Positions 37,601 through 51,900 of a stretch of 64,000 bases of DNA are shown piece after piece (positions within the stretch are counted from its first letter, which is position 1; the number at the start of each line of letters is the position of its first letter). The position numbers and the translations under genes are program-made. The notes under the pieces were generated by a model that searched no databases, was not told the DNA's origin, and was given only the letters and a program-made list of their open reading frames with translations. This stretch comes from Diorhabda sublineata (taxonomy: Eukaryota; Arthropoda; Insecta; Coleoptera; Chrysomelidae): positions 20,912,794 to 20,976,793 of the forward strand of contig NC_079474.1 of NCBI RefSeq assembly GCF_026230105.1, written 5' to 3'.

Positions 37601-40600
37601 AGTCGATTGTCATTTTGTGTTGATTGAAAATTTTCAAAGTCTATCTTCCTAATTTGAAGTCGAATTTCAACATTTCTCATATATTTGAGTGAGTTTGCAT
37701 TTAACTTTGACAGATATCGTCGATAAACATCCATCGAAGCCCATTGAAATCGATTGTCACCTTGTGTTGAATAAAAATTTTCAAAGTCAATCTTTCTAAT
37801 TTGAAGTCGAAACTCATAAATTCTTATATATCTGAGTGGGTTTGCATCTTACTTTGTCAGATATCGTCGATTAACATCCATTGAAGCCCATTGAAGTCGA
37901 TTGTCACTTTGTGTTGATTGAAAATTTTCAAAGTCAATCTTCCTAATTTGAAGTCGAATTTCAACATTTCTTATACATTTGAGTGAGTTTGCATCTAACT
38001 TTGTCAGATATCGTCGATTAACATCCAATGAATCCCCTTGGAGTCGATTGCACTTTGTGTTGATTGAAAATTTTCAAAGTCTATCTTCCTAATTTGAAGT
38101 CGAATTTCAACATTTCTCATATATTCGAGTGAGTTTGCATCTAACTTTGACAGATATCGTCGATGAACATCCATCGAAGCCCATTGAAGTCGATTGTCGC
38201 TTTGTGTTGAATAAAAATTTTCAAAGTCAATCTTTCTAATTTGAAGTCGAAACTCATAAATTCTTATATATCTGAGTGGGTTTTCATCTTACTTTGTCAG
38301 ATATCGTCGATTAACATCCATTGAAGTCGATTGTCACTTTGTGTTGATTGAAAATTTTCAAAGTCTATCTTCCTAATTTGAAGTCGAATTTCAACATTTC
38401 TCATATATTTGAGTGAGTTTGCATCTAACTTTGTCAGATATCGTCGATTGACATCCAATGAATCCCATTGAAGTCGATTGCACTTTGTGTTGATTGAAAA
38501 TTTTCAAAGTCTATCTTCCTAATTTGAAGTCGAATTTCAACATTTCTCATATATTTGAGTGAGTTTGCATCTAACTTTGACAGATATCGTCGATAAACAT
38601 CCATCGAAGCCCATTGAAGTCGATTGTCACTTTGTGTTGAATAAAAATTTTCAAAGTCAATCTTTCTAATTTGAAGTCGAAACTCATAAATTCTTATATA
38701 TCTGAGTGGGTTTGCATCTTACTTTGTCAGATATCGTCGATTAACATCCATTGAAGCCCATTGAAGTCGATTGTCACCTTGTGTTGATTGAAAATTTTCA
38801 AAGTCAATCTTCCTAATTTGAAGTCGAATTTCAACATTTCTTATATATTTGAGTGAGTTTGCATCTAACTTTGTCAGATATCGTCGATTAACATCCATTG
38901 AAGTCGATTGTCACTTTGTGTTGATTGAAAATTTTCAAAGTCAATCTTCCTAATTTGAAGTCGAAACTCATAAATTCTTATATATCTGAGTGGGTTTGCA
39001 TATAACTTTGTTAGATATCGTCGATTAACATCCATTGAAGCCCATTGAGGTCAATTATCACTTTGTGTTGATTGAAAATTTTCAAAGTCTATCTTCCTAA
39101 TTTTAAGTCGAAACTCATAAATTCTTATATATCTGAGTGGGTTTGCATCTTACTTTGTCAGATATCGTCGATTAACATCCATTGAAGCCCATTGAGGTCA
39201 ATTATCACTTTGTGTTGATTGAAAATTTTCAAAGTCTATCTTCCCAATTTGAAGTCGAATTTCAACATTTCTTATATATTTGAGTGAGTTTGCATCTAAC
39301 TTTGTCAGATATCGTCGATTAACATCCATTGAAGACAAGTAAGGTCGATTGTCACTTTGTGTTAATTGAAAATTTTTAGAGTCAATCTTCCTAATTTGAA
39401 ATCGAAACTCATCAATTCTTATATATCTGAGTGAGTTTGCATCTAAATTTTTCAGATATCGTCGATAAACATCCATCGAAGCCCATTGAAGTCGATTGTC
39501 ACTTTGTGTTGAATAAAAATTTTCAAAGTCAATCTTTCTAATTTGAAGTCGAAACTCATAAATTCTTATATATCTGAGTGGGTTTGCATCTTACTTTGTC
39601 AGATATCGTCGATTAACATCCATTGAAGTCGATTGTCACTTTGTGTTGATTGAAAATTTTCAAAGTCTATCTTCCTAATTTTAAGTCGAATTTCAACATT
39701 TCTTATACATTTGAGTGAGTTTGCATCTAACTTTGTCAGATATCGTCGATTAACATCCAATGAATCCCATTGAAGTCGACTGTCACTTTGTGTTGATTGA
39801 AAATTTTCAAAGTCTATCTTCCTAATTTGAAGTCGAATTTCAACATTTCTCATATATTTGAGTGAGTTTGCATCTAACTTTGTCAGATATCGTCGATTGA
39901 CATCCAATGAATCCCATTGAAGTCGATTGCACTTTGTGTTGATTGAAAATTTTCAAAGTCTATCTTCCTAATTTGAAGTCGAATTTCAACATTTCTCATA
40001 TATTTGAGTGAGTTTGCATCTAACTTTGACAGATATCGTCGATAAACATCCATCGAAGCCCATTGAGGTCAATTATCACTTTGTGTTGATTGAAAATTTT
40101 TAAAGTCTATTTTCCTAATTTGAAATCGAAACTCATCAATTCTTATATATCTGAGTGAGTTTGCATCTAAATTTTTCAGATATCGTCGATTAACATCCAT
40201 CGAAGCCCATTGAGGTCGATTGTCACTTTGTGTTGATTGAAAATTTTCAATGTCTATCTTCCTAATTTGAAGTCGAAACTCATAGATTCTTATAAATCTG
40301 AGTGGGTTTGCATCTTACTTTGTCAGATATCGTCGATTAACATCCATTGGAGCCCATTGAAGTCGATTGTCACCTTGTGTTGATTGAAAATTTTCAAAGT
40401 CTATCTTCCTAATTTGAAATCGAAACATATCAATTCTTATATATCTGAGTGAGTTTGCATCTCACTTTGTCAGATATCGTCGATTAATCTCCATTGAAGC
40501 CCATTGAGGTCAATTATCACTTTGTGTTGATTGAAAATTTTCGAAGTCTATCTTCCTAATTTGAAATCGAAACTCATCAATTCTTATCTATATGAGTGAG

Positions 40601-41080
40601 TTTGCATCTAAATTTTCCAGATACCGTCGATTAACATCCATTGAAGCCCAATGAGGTCGATTGTCACTTTGTGTTGATTGAAAATTTGCAAAGTCTATCT
40701 TCCTAATTTTAAGTCGAATTTCAACATTCCTTATACATTTGAATGATTTTGCATCTAACTTTGTCAGATATCGTCGATTAACATCCATTGAAGACAAGTA
40801 AGGTCGATTGTCACTTTGTGTTAATTGAAAATTTTTAGAGTCAATCTTCCTAATTTGAAATCAAAACTCATCAATTCTTATATATCTGAGTGAGTTTGCA
40901 TCTAAATTATTCAGATATCGTCGATTAATATCCATTGGAGCCCATTGAGGTCGATTGTCACTTTGTGTTGATTGAAAATTTTCAAAGTCTATCTTCCTAA
41001 TTTTAAGTCGAATTTCAACATTTCTTATATATTTGAGTGAGTTTGCATCTAACTTTGTCAGATATCGTCGATTAACATCC
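37601..41080. repeat. Mixed 146/147-bp array with a 1.2-1.3 kb partial duplication
   Basis: Part of this segment repeats the preceding one. The gattgcac monomers at 36,735 and 38,046 are 1,311 bp apart, and those at 37,312 and 38,476 are 1,164 bp apart. The step shrinks by exactly one 147-bp monomer. From about 40,080 the monomers carry more single-base variants (gataccgtcg, acattccttat, gatttcgaag), so this end looks older or less homogenised. Confidence 0.75.
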
Positions 41081-42400
41081 AATGAATCCCATTGAAGTCG
41101 ATTGCACTTTGTGTTGATTGAAAATTTTCAAAGTCTATCTTCCTAATTTGAAGTCGAATTTCAACATTTCTCATATATTTGAGTGAGTTTGCATCTAACT
41201 TTGACAGATATCGTCGATAAACATCCATCGAAGCCCATTGAGGTCAATTATCACTTTGTGTTGATTGAAAATTTTCAAAGTCTATTTTCCTAATTTGAAA
41301 TCGAAACTCATCAATTCTTATATATCTGAGTGAGTTTGCATCTAAATTTTTCAGATATCGTTGATTAACATCCATTGAAGCCCATTGAGGTCGATTGTCA
41401 CTTTGTGTTGATTGAAAATTTTAAAAGTCTATCTTCCTAATTTTAAGTCGAATTTCAACATTTCTTATACATTTGAGTGAGTTTGCATCTAATTTTTTCA
41501 GATATCGTCGATTGACATCCAATGAATCCCATTGAAGTCGATTGCACTTTGTGTTGATTGAAAATTTTCAAAGTCTATCTTCCTAATTTGAAGTCGAATT
41601 TCAACATTTCTCATATATTTGAGTGAGTTTGCATCTAACTTTGACAGATATCGTCGATAAACATCCATCGAAGCCCATTGAGGTCAATTATCACTTTGTG
41701 TTGATTGAAAATTTTCAAAGTCTATTTTCCTAATTTGAAATCGAAACTCATCAATTCTTATATATCTGAGTGAGTTTGCATCTAAATTTTTCAGATATCG
41801 TTGATTAACATCCATTGAAGCCCATTGAGGTCGATTGTCACTTTGTGTTGATTGAAAATTTTAAAAGTCTATCTTCCTAATTTTAAGTCGAATTTCAACA
41901 TTTCTTATACATTTGAGTGAGTTTGCATCTAATTTTGTCAGATATCGTCGATTGACATCCAATGAATCCCATTGAAGTCGATTGCACTTTGTGTTGATTG
42001 AAAATTTTCAAAGTCTATCTTCCTAATTTGAAGTCGAATTTCAACATTTCTCATATATTTGAGTGAGTTTGCATCTAACTTTGACAGATATCGTCGATAA
42101 ACATCCATCGAAGCCCATTGAGGTCAATTATCACTTTGTGTTGATTGAAAATTTTCAAAGTCTATTTTCCTAATTTGAAATCGAAACTCATCAATTCTTA
42201 TATATCTGAGTGAGTTTGCATCTAAATTTTTCAGATATCGTCGATTAACATCCATTGAAGCCCATTGAGGTCGATTGTCACTTTGTGTTGATTGAAAATT
42301 TTCAAAGTCTATCTTCCTAATTTGAAGTCGAATTTCAACATTTCTTTTATATTTGAGTGAGTTTGCATCTAACTTTGACAGATATCGTCGATAAACATCC
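41081..42400. repeat. 440-bp trimeric higher-order repeat, three copies
   Basis: The junction aatgaatcccattgaag occurs at 41,081, 41,521 and 41,961, exactly 440 bp apart (146 + 147 + 147). Each unit has the order class I with gattgcac, class I ending in gataaacatccatcgaagcc, then class II with tctattttcctaatttgaaa. Units one and two are nearly identical, including gaaaattttaaaagtc at their ends. Unit three drifts after about 42,300. Confidence 0.9.
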
Positions 42401-45400
42401 ATCGAAGCCCATTGAGGTCGATTGTCACTTTGTGTTGAATAAAAATTTTCAAAGTCAATCTTTCTAATTTGAAGTCGAAACTCATAAATACTTATATATC
42501 TGAGTGGGTTTGCATCTTACTTTGTCAGATATCGTCGATTAACATCCATTGAAGTCGATTGTCACTTTGTGTTGATTGAAAATTTTCAAAGTCTATCTTC
42601 CTAATTTTAAGTCGAATTTCAACATTTCTTATACATTAGTGTGAGTTTGCATCTAACTTTGTCAGATATCGTCGATTGTCATCCAATGAATCCCATTGGA
42701 GTCGATTGCACTTTGTGTTGATTGAAAATTTTCAAAGTCTATCTTCCTAAATTGAAGTCGAATTTCAACATTTCTCATATATTTGAGTGAGTTTGCATCT
42801 AACTTTGACAGATATCGTCGATAAACATCCATCGAAGCCCATTGAGGTCAATTATCACTTTGTGTTGATTGAAAGTCTATCTTCCTAATTTGAAATCGAA
42901 ACTCATCAATTCTTATCTATATGAGTGAGTTTGCATCTAAATTTTTCAGATACCGTCGATTAACATCCATTGAAGCCCAATGAGGTCGATTGTCACTTTG
43001 TGTTGATTGAAAATTTGCAAAGTCTATCTTCCTAATTTTAAGTCGAATTTCCACATTCCTTATACATTTGAGTGAGTTTGCATCTAACTTTGTCAGATAT
43101 CGTCGATTAACATCCATTGAAGACAAGTAAGGTCGATTGTCACTTTGTGTTAATTGAAAATTTTTAGAGTCAATCTTCCTAATTTGAAATCGAAACTCAT
43201 CAATTCTTATATATCTGAGTGAGTTTGCATCTAAATTATTCAGATATCGTCGATTAACATCCATTGAAGCCCATTGAGGTCGATTGTCACTTTGTGTTGA
43301 TTGAAAATTTTCAAAGTCTATCTTCCTAATTTTAAGTCGCATTTCAACATTTCTTATAAATTTGAGTGAGTTTGCATCTAACTTTGTCAGATATCGTCGA
43401 TTGACATCCAATGAATCCCATTGAAGTCGATTGCACTTTGTGTTGATTGAAAATTTTTAAAGTCTATCTTCCTAATTTGAAGTCGAATTTCAACATTTCT
43501 CATATATTTGAGTGAGTTTGCATATAACTTTGACAGATATCGTCGATAAACATCCATCGAAGCCCATTGAGGTCAATTATCACTTTGTGTTGATTGAAAA
43601 TTTTCAAAGTCTATTTTCCTAATTTGAAATCGAAACTCATCAATTCTTATATATCTGAGTGAGTTTGCATCTAAATTTTTCAGATATCGTCGATTAACAT
43701 CCATCGAAGCCCATTGAGGTCGATTGTCACTTTGTGTTGATTGAAAATTTGCAAAGTCTATCTTCCTAATTTTAAGTCGAATTTCAACATTCCTTATACA
43801 TTTGAGTGAGTTTGCATCTAACTTTGTCAGATATCGTCGATTAACATCCATTGAAGACAAGTAAGGTCGATTGTCACTTTGTGTTAATTGAAAATTTTTA
43901 GAGTCAATCTTCCTAATTTGAAATCGAAACATATCAATTCTTATATATCTGAGTGAGTTTGCATCTCACTTTGTCAGATATCGTCGATTAATCTCCATTG
44001 AAGCCCATTGAGGTCAATTATCACTTTGTGTTGATTGAAAATTTTCGAAGTCTATCTTCCTAATTTTAAGTCGAATTTCAACATTTCTTATATATTTGAG
44101 TGAGTTTGCATCTAACTTTGTCAGATATCGTCGATTAACATCCAATGAATCCCATTGAAGTCGATTGCACTTTGTGTTGATTGAAAATTTTCAAAGTCTA
44201 TCTTCCTAATTTGAAGTCGAATTTCAACATTTCTCATATATTTGAGTGAGTTTGCATCTAACTTTGACAGATATCGTCGATTAACATCCATCGAAGCCCA
44301 TTGAAGTTGATTGTCACCTTGTGTTCATGGAAAATATTCAAAGTCAATCTTCGTAATTTGAGGTCGAAACTAATCAATTCTTATATATCTGAGTGAGTTT
44401 GCATCTAACTTTCTCAGATATCGTCGATAAACATCCATTGAAGACAATTAATTACGATTGTCACTTTGTGTTGATTAAAAATTTTCAAAGTCTATCTTCC
44501 TAATTTGAAATCGAAACATATCAATTCTTATACATCTGAGTGAGTTTGCATCTCACTTTGTCAGATATCGTCGATTAACATCCATTGAAGCCCATTGAGG
44601 TCGATTGTCACTTTGTGTTGATTGAAAATTTGCAAAGTCTATCTTCCTAATTTTAAGTCGAATTTCAACATTCCTTATACATTTGAGTGAGTTTGCATCT
44701 AACTTTGTCAGATATCGTCGATTAACATCCAATGAATCCCATTGAAGTCGATTGTCACTTTGTGTTGATTGAAAATTTTCAAAGTCTATCTTCCTAATAT
44801 GAAGTTGAATTTCAACATTTCTCATATATTTGAGTGAGTTTGCATCTAACTTTGACAGATATCGTCGATAAACATCCATCGAAGCCCATTGAAATCGATT
44901 GTCACCTTGTGTTGAATAAAAATTTTCAAAGTCTATCTTCCTAATTTGAAATCGAAACTTATCAATTCTTATATATCTGAGTGAGTTTGCATCTAAATTT
45001 TTCAGATACCGTCGATTAACATCCATTGAAGCCCAATGAGGTCGATTGTCACTTTGTGTTGATTGAAAATTTGAAAAGTCTATCTTCCTAATTTTAAGTC
45101 GAATTTCAACATTCCTTATACATTTGAGTGAGTTTGCATCTAACTTTGTCAGATATCGTCGATTAACATCCATTGAAGACAAGTAAGGTCGATTGTCACT
45201 TTGTGTTAATTGAAAATTTTTAGAGTCAATCTTCCTACTTTGAAATCGAAACTCATCAATTCTTATATATCTGAGTGAGTTTGCATCTAAATTTTTCAGA
45301 TATCGTCGATTAACATCCATTGAAGCCCATTGAGGTCGATTGTCACTTTGTGTTGATTGAAAATTTTCAAAGTCTATCTTCCTAATTTTAAGTCGACTTT

Positions 45401-45459
45401 CAACATTTCTTATACATTTGAGTGAGTTTGCATCTAACTTTGTCAGATATCGTCGATTA
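42401..45459. repeat. Satellite segment with variant monomers
   Basis: Class I and II monomers of 146-147 bp occur here with scattered variants, including the 9-bp deletion at 42,866-42,880 and a cattagtgtgag variant near 42,635. The diagnostic gttcatggaaaatattc first appears at 44,323. The longest minus-strand open run of the window (44,553-45,467) lies here because six consecutive monomers happen to keep the 147-bp length and lack stops. Confidence 0.75.
42866..42880. repeat. Monomer with 9-bp internal deletion
   Basis: The usual gattgaaaattttcaaagtc is shortened to gattgaaagtc. Nine bases covering most of the palindrome are missing. The deletion lies between short aaa runs, which fits slippage or microhomology-mediated loss. 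I saw only this one instance. Confidence 0.85.
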
Positions 45460-45467
45460 ACATCCAA
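44553..45467 (-). other. Longest fortuitous open frame in satellite (not a gene)
   Basis: This minus-strand frame is 304 codons long and consists only of the satellite translated in frame, about six 49-residue units. Each unit begins MDVNRRYL and contains LDANSL and QSTQSDNR. The frame is open because each monomer here is 147 bp and reads tta, not taa, after the TK codons. I saw no promoter, splice signal, unique amino- or carboxy-terminal sequence or known domain. Related open stretches throughout the window end wherever a 137- or 146-bp monomer shifts the frame, or where the class II cttac variant gives an in-frame taa. I therefore treat all of them as non-coding. Confidence 0.85.
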
Positions 45468-48400
45468 TGAATCCCATTGAAGTCGATTGCACTTTGTGTT
45501 GATTGAAAATTTTCGAAGTCTATCTTCCTAATTTGAAGTCGAATTTCAACATTTCTCATATATTTGTGAGTTTGCATCTAACTTTGACAGATATCGTCGA
45601 TAAACATCCATCGAAGCCCATTGAGGTCGATTATCACTTTGTGTTGATTGAAAATTTTCAAAGTCTATTTTCCTAATTTGAAATCGAAACTCATCAATTC
45701 TTATATATCTGAGTGAGTTTGCATCTAAATTTTTCATATATCGTCGATTAACATCCATTGAAGCCCATTGAGGTCGATTGTCACTTTGTGTTGATTGAAA
45801 ATTTTCAAAGTCTATCTTCCTAATTTTAAGTCGAATTTCAACATTTCTTATACATTTGAGTGAGTTTGCATCTAACTTTGTCAGATATCGTCGATTAACA
45901 TCCATTGAAGACAAGTAAGGTCGATTGTCACTTTGTGTTGATTGAAAATTTTCAAAGTCTATCTTCCTAATTTGAAGTCGTATTTCAACATTTCTCATAT
46001 ATTTGAGTGAGTTTGCATCTAACTTTGACAGATATCATCGATTAACATCCATCGAAGCCCATTGAAGTCGATTGTCACCTTGTGTTCATGGAAAATATTC
46101 AAAGTCAATCTTCGTAATTTGAAGTCGAAACTAATCAATTCTTATATATCTGAGTGAGTTTGCATCTAACTTTCTCAGATATCGTCGATAAACATCCATT
46201 GAAGACAATTAAGTACGATTGTCACTTTGTGTTGATTAAAAATTTTCAAAGTCTATCTTCCTAATTTGAAATCGAAACATATCAATTCTTATACATCTGA
46301 GTGAGTTTACATCTCACTTTGTCAGATATCGTCGATTAACATCCATTGAAGCCCATTGAGGTCAATTATCACTTTGTGTTGATTGAAAATTTTCAAAGTC
46401 TATCTTCCTAATTTGAAATCGAAACTCATCAATTCTTATATATCTGAGTGAGTTTGCATCTAAATTTTTCAGATACCGTCGATTAACATCCATTGAAGCC
46501 CATTGAGATCGATTGTCACTTTGTGTTGATTGAAAATTTGCAAAGTCTATCTTCCTAATTTTAAGTCGAATTTCAACATTCCTTATACATTTGAGTGAGT
46601 TTGCATCTAACTTTGTCAGATATCGTCGATTAACATCCAATGAATCCCATTGAAGTCGATTGTCACTTTGTGTTGATTGAAAATTTTCAAAGTCTATCTT
46701 CCTAATATGAAGTGGAATTTCAACATTTCTCATATATTTGAGTGAGTTTGCATCTAACTTTGACAGATATCGTCGATTAACATCCATTGAAGCCCATTGA
46801 GATCGATTGTCACTTTGTGTTGATTGAAAATTTGCAAAGTCTATCTTCCTAATTTTAAGTCGAATTTCAACATTCCTTATACATTTGAGTGAGTTTGCAT
46901 CTAACTTTGTCAGATATCGTCGATTAACATCCAATGAATCCCATTGAAGTCGATTGTCACTTTGTGTTGATTGAAAATTTTCAAAGTCTATCTTCCTAAT
47001 TTGAAGTCGAATTTCAACATTTCTTATATATTTGAGTGAGTTTGCATCTAACTTTGTCAGATATCGTCGATTAACATCCATTGAAGTCGATTGTCACTTT
47101 GTGTTGATTGAAAATTTTCAAAGTCTATCTTCCTAATTTCAAGTCGAATTTCAACATTTCTTATACATTTGAGTGAGTTTGCATCTAACTTTGTCAGATA
47201 TCGTCGATTAACATCCAATGAATCCCATTGAAGTCGATTGTCACTTTGTGTTGATTGAAAATTTTCAAAGTCTATCTTCCTAACTTGAAGTCGAATTTCA
47301 ACATTTCTTATATATTTGAGTGAGTTTGCATTTAACTTTGACAGATATCGTCGATAAACATCCATCGAAGCCCATTGAAATCGATTGTCACCTTGTGTTG
47401 AATAAAAATTTTCAAAGTCAATCTTTCTAATTTGAAGTCGAAACTCATAAATTCTTATATATCTGAGTGGGTTTGCATGTTACTTCGTCAGATATCGTCG
47501 ATTAACATCCATTGAAGCCCATTGAAGTCGATTGTCACTTTGTGTTGATTGAAAATTTTCAAAGTCTATCTGCCTAATTTGAAGTCGAATTTCAACATTT
47601 CTCATATATTTGAGTGAGTTTGCATTTAACTTTGACAGATATCGTCGATAAACATCCATCGAAGCCCATTGAAATCGATTGTCACCTGGTGTTGAATAAA
47701 AATTTTCAAAGTCAATCTTTCTAATTTGAAGTCGAAACTCATAAATTCTTATATATCTGAGTGGGTTTGCATCTTACTTTGTCAGATATCGTCGATTAAC
47801 ATCCATTGAAGTCGATTGTCACTTTGTGTTGATTGAAAATTTTCAAAGTCAATCTTCCAAATTTGGAGTCAAAACTCACAGATTCTTATAAATCTGAGTG
47901 GGTTTGCATCTTACTTTGTCAGATATCGTCGATTAACATCCATTGAAGCCCATTGAAGTCGATTGTCACCTTGTGTTGATTGAAAATTTTCAAAGTCTAT
48001 CTTCCTAATTTGAAATCGAAACATATCAATTCTTATATATCTGAGTGAGTTTGCATCTAACTTTGTCAGATATCGTCGATTAACATCCATTGAAGACAAG
48101 TAAGGTCGATTGTCACTTTGTGTTAATTGAAAATTTTTAGAGTCAATCTTCCTACTTTGAAATCGAAACTCATCAATTCTTATATATCTGAGTGAGTTTG
48201 CATCTAAATTTTTCAGATATCGTCGATTAACATCCATTGAAGACAATTAAGTACGATTGTCACTTTGTGTTGATTAAAAATTTTCAAAGTCTATCTTCCT
48301 AATTTGAAATCGAAACTCATCAATTCTTATATATCTGAGTGAGTTTGCATCTAAATTTTTCAGATATCGTCGATTAACATCCATTGAAGCCCATTGAGGT

Positions 48401-48965
48401 CAATTATCACTTTGTGTTGATTGAAAATTTTCAAAGTCTATCTTCCTAATTTGAAACCGAAACTCATCAATTCTTATATATCTGAGTGAGTTTGCATCTA
48501 AATTTTTCAGATACCGTCGATTAACATCCATTGAAGCCCATTGAGGTCGATTGTCACTTTGTGTTGATTGAAAATTTGCAAAGTCTATCTTCCTAATTTT
48601 AAGTCGAATTTCAACATTCCTTATACATTTGAGTGAGTTTGCATCTAACTTTGTCAGATATCGTCGATTAACATCCAATGAATCCCATTGAAGTCGATTG
48701 TCACTTTGTGTTGATTGAAAATTTTCAAAGTCTATCTTCCTAATATGAAGTGGAATTTCAACATTTCTCATATATTTGAGTGAGTTTGCATCTAACTTTG
48801 ACAGATATCGTCGATAAACATCCATCGAAGCCCATTGAAATCGATTGTCACCTTGTGTTGAATAAAAATTTTCAAAGTCAATCTTTCTAATTTGAAGTCG
48901 AAACTCATAAATTCTTATATATCTGAGTGGGTTTGCATCTTACTTTGTCAGATATCGTCGATTAA
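45460..48965. repeat. Large higher-order block, copy 1 (about 3.5 kb)
   Basis: This block is repeated immediately downstream. The 2-bp-short tatttgtgag is at 45,561 and 49,066 (step 3,505), and gttcatggaaaat is at 46,084 and 49,735 (step 3,651). The open stretch at 47,057-47,365 reappears at 50,561-50,869 (step 3,504). The changes of step equal one monomer gained and one lost. Its right part (46,960-48,968) also matches 56,753-58,761 at 9,793 bp. Confidence 0.85.
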
Positions 48966-51900
48966 CATCCAATCAATCCCATTGAAGTCGATTGCACTTT
49001 GTGTTGATTGAAAATTTTCGAAGTCTATCTTCCTAATTTGAAGTCGAATTTCAACATTTCTCATATATTTGTGAGTTTGCATCTAACTTTGACAGATATC
49101 GTCGATAAACATCCATCGAAGCCCATTGAGGTCGATTATCACTTTGTGTTGATTGAAAATTTTCAAAGTCTATTTTCCTAATTTGAAACCGAAACTCATC
49201 AATTCTTATATATCTGAGTGAGTTTGCATCTAAATTTTTCATATATCGTCGATTAACATCCATTGAAGCCCATTGAGGTCGATTGTCACTTTGTGTTGAT
49301 TGAAAATTTTCAAAGTCTATCTTCCTAATTTTAAGTCGAATTTCAACATTTCTTATACATTTGAGTGAGTTTGCATCTAACTTTGTCAGATATCGTCGAT
49401 TAACATCCATTGAAGACAAGTAAGGTCGATTGTCACTTTGTGTTGATTGAAAATTTTCAAAGTCTATCTTCCTAATTTTAAGTCGAATTTCAACATTTCT
49501 TATACATTTGAGTGAGTTTGCATCTAACTTTGTCAGATATCGTCGATTAACATCCAATGAATCCCATTGAAGTCGATTGCACTTTGTGTTGATTGAAAAT
49601 TTTCAAAGTCTATCTTCCTAATTTGAAGTCGAATTTCAACATTTCTCATATATTTGAGTGAGTTTGCATCTAACTTTGACAGATATCGTCGATTAACATC
49701 CATCGAAGCCCATTGAAGTCGATTGTCACCTTGTGTTCATGGAAAATATTCAAAGTCAATCTTCGTAATTTGAAGTCGAAACTAATCAATTCTTATATAT
49801 CTGAGTGAGTTTGCATCTAACTTTCTCAGATATCGTCGATAAACATCCATTGAAGACAATTAAGTACGATTGTCACTTTGTGTTGATTAAAAATTTTCAA
49901 ACTCTATCTTCCTAATTTGAAATCGAAACATATCAATTCTTATACATCTGAGTGAGTTTACATCTCACTTTGTCAGATATCGTCGATTAACATCCATTGA
50001 AGCCCATTGAGGTCAATTATCACTTTGTGTTGATTGAAAATTTTCAAAGTCTATCTTCCTAATTTGAAATCGAAACTCATCAATTCTTATATATCTGAGT
50101 GAGTTTGCATCTAAATTTTTCAGATACCGTCGATTAACATCCATTGAAGCCCATTGAGATCGATTGTCACTTTGTGTTGATTGAAAATTTGCAAAGTCTA
50201 TCTTCCTAATTTTAAGTCGAATTTCAACATTCCTTATACATTTGAGTGAGTTTGCATCTAACTTTGTCAGATATCGTCGATTAACATCCAATGAATCCCA
50301 TTGAAGTCGATTGTCACTTTGTGTTGATTGAAAATTTTCAAAGTCTATCTTCCTAATATGAAGTGGAATTTCAACATTTCTCATATATTTGAGTGAGTTT
50401 GCATCTAACTTTGACAGATATCGTCGATTAACATCCATTGAAGCCCATTGAGGTCAATTATCACTTTGTGTTGATTGAAAATTTTCAAAGTCTATCTTCC
50501 TAATTTGAAGTCGAATTTCAACATTTCTTATATATTTGAGTGAGTTTGCATCTAACTTTGTCAGATATCGTCGATTAACATCCATTGAAGTCGATTGTCA
50601 CTTTGTGTTGATTGAAAATTTTCAAAGTCTATCTTCCTAATTTCAAGTCGAATTTCAACATTTCTTATACATTTGAGTGAGTTTGCATCTAACTTTGTCA
50701 GATATCGTCGATTAACATCCAATGAATCCCATTGAAGTCGATTGTCACTTTGTGTTGATTGAAAATTTTCAAAGTCTATCTTCCTAACTTGAAGTCGAAT
50801 TTCAACATTTCTTATATATTTGAGTGAGTTTGCATTTAACTTTGACAGATATCGTCGATAAACATCCATCGAAGCACATTGAAATCGATTGTCACCTTGT
50901 GTTGAATAAAAATTTTCAAAGTCAATCTTTCTAATTTGAAGTCGAAACTCATAAATTCTTATATATCTGAGTGGGTTTGCATCTTACTTCGTCAGATATC
51001 GTCGATTAACATCCATTGAAGCCCATTGAAGTCGATTGTCACTTTGTGTTGATTGAAAATTTTCAAAGTCTATCTGCCTAATTTGAAGTCGAATTTCAAC
51101 ATTTCTCATATATTTGAGTGAGTTTGCATTTAACTTTGACAGATATCGTCGATAAACATCCATCGAAGCCCATTGAAATCGATTGTCACCTGGTGTTGAA
51201 TAAAAATTTTCAAAGTCAATCTTTCTAATTTGAAGTCGAAACTCATAAATTCTTATATATCTGAGTGGGTTTGCATCTTACTTCGTCAGATATCGTCGAT
51301 TAACATCCATTGAAGCCCATTGAAGTCGATTGTCACTTTGTGTTGATTGAAAATTTTCAAAGTCTATCTGCCTAATTTGAAGTCGAATTTCAACATTTCT
51401 CATATATTTGAGGGAGTTTGCATCTAACTTTGTCAGATATCGTCGATTAACATCCATTGAAGCCCATTGAAGTCGATTGTCACCTTGTGTTGATTGAAAA
51501 TTTTCAAAGTCTATCTTCCTAATTTGAAATCGAAACATATCAATTCTTATATATCTGAGTGAGTTTGCATCTAACTTTGTCAGATATCGTCGATTAACAT
51601 CCATTGAAGACAAGTAAGGTCGATTGTCACTTTGTGTTAATTGAAAATTTTGAGAGTCAATCTTCCTACTTTGAAATCGAAACTCATCAATTCTTATATA
51701 TCTGAGTGAGTTTGCATCTAAATTTTTCAGATATCGTCGATTAACATCCATTGAAGACAATTAAGTACGATTGTCACTTTGTGTTGATTAAAAATTTTCA
51801 AAGTCTATCTTCCTAATTTGAAATCGAAACTCATCAATTCTTATATATCTGAGTGAGTTTGCATCTAAATTTTTCAGATATCGTCGATTAACATCCATTG

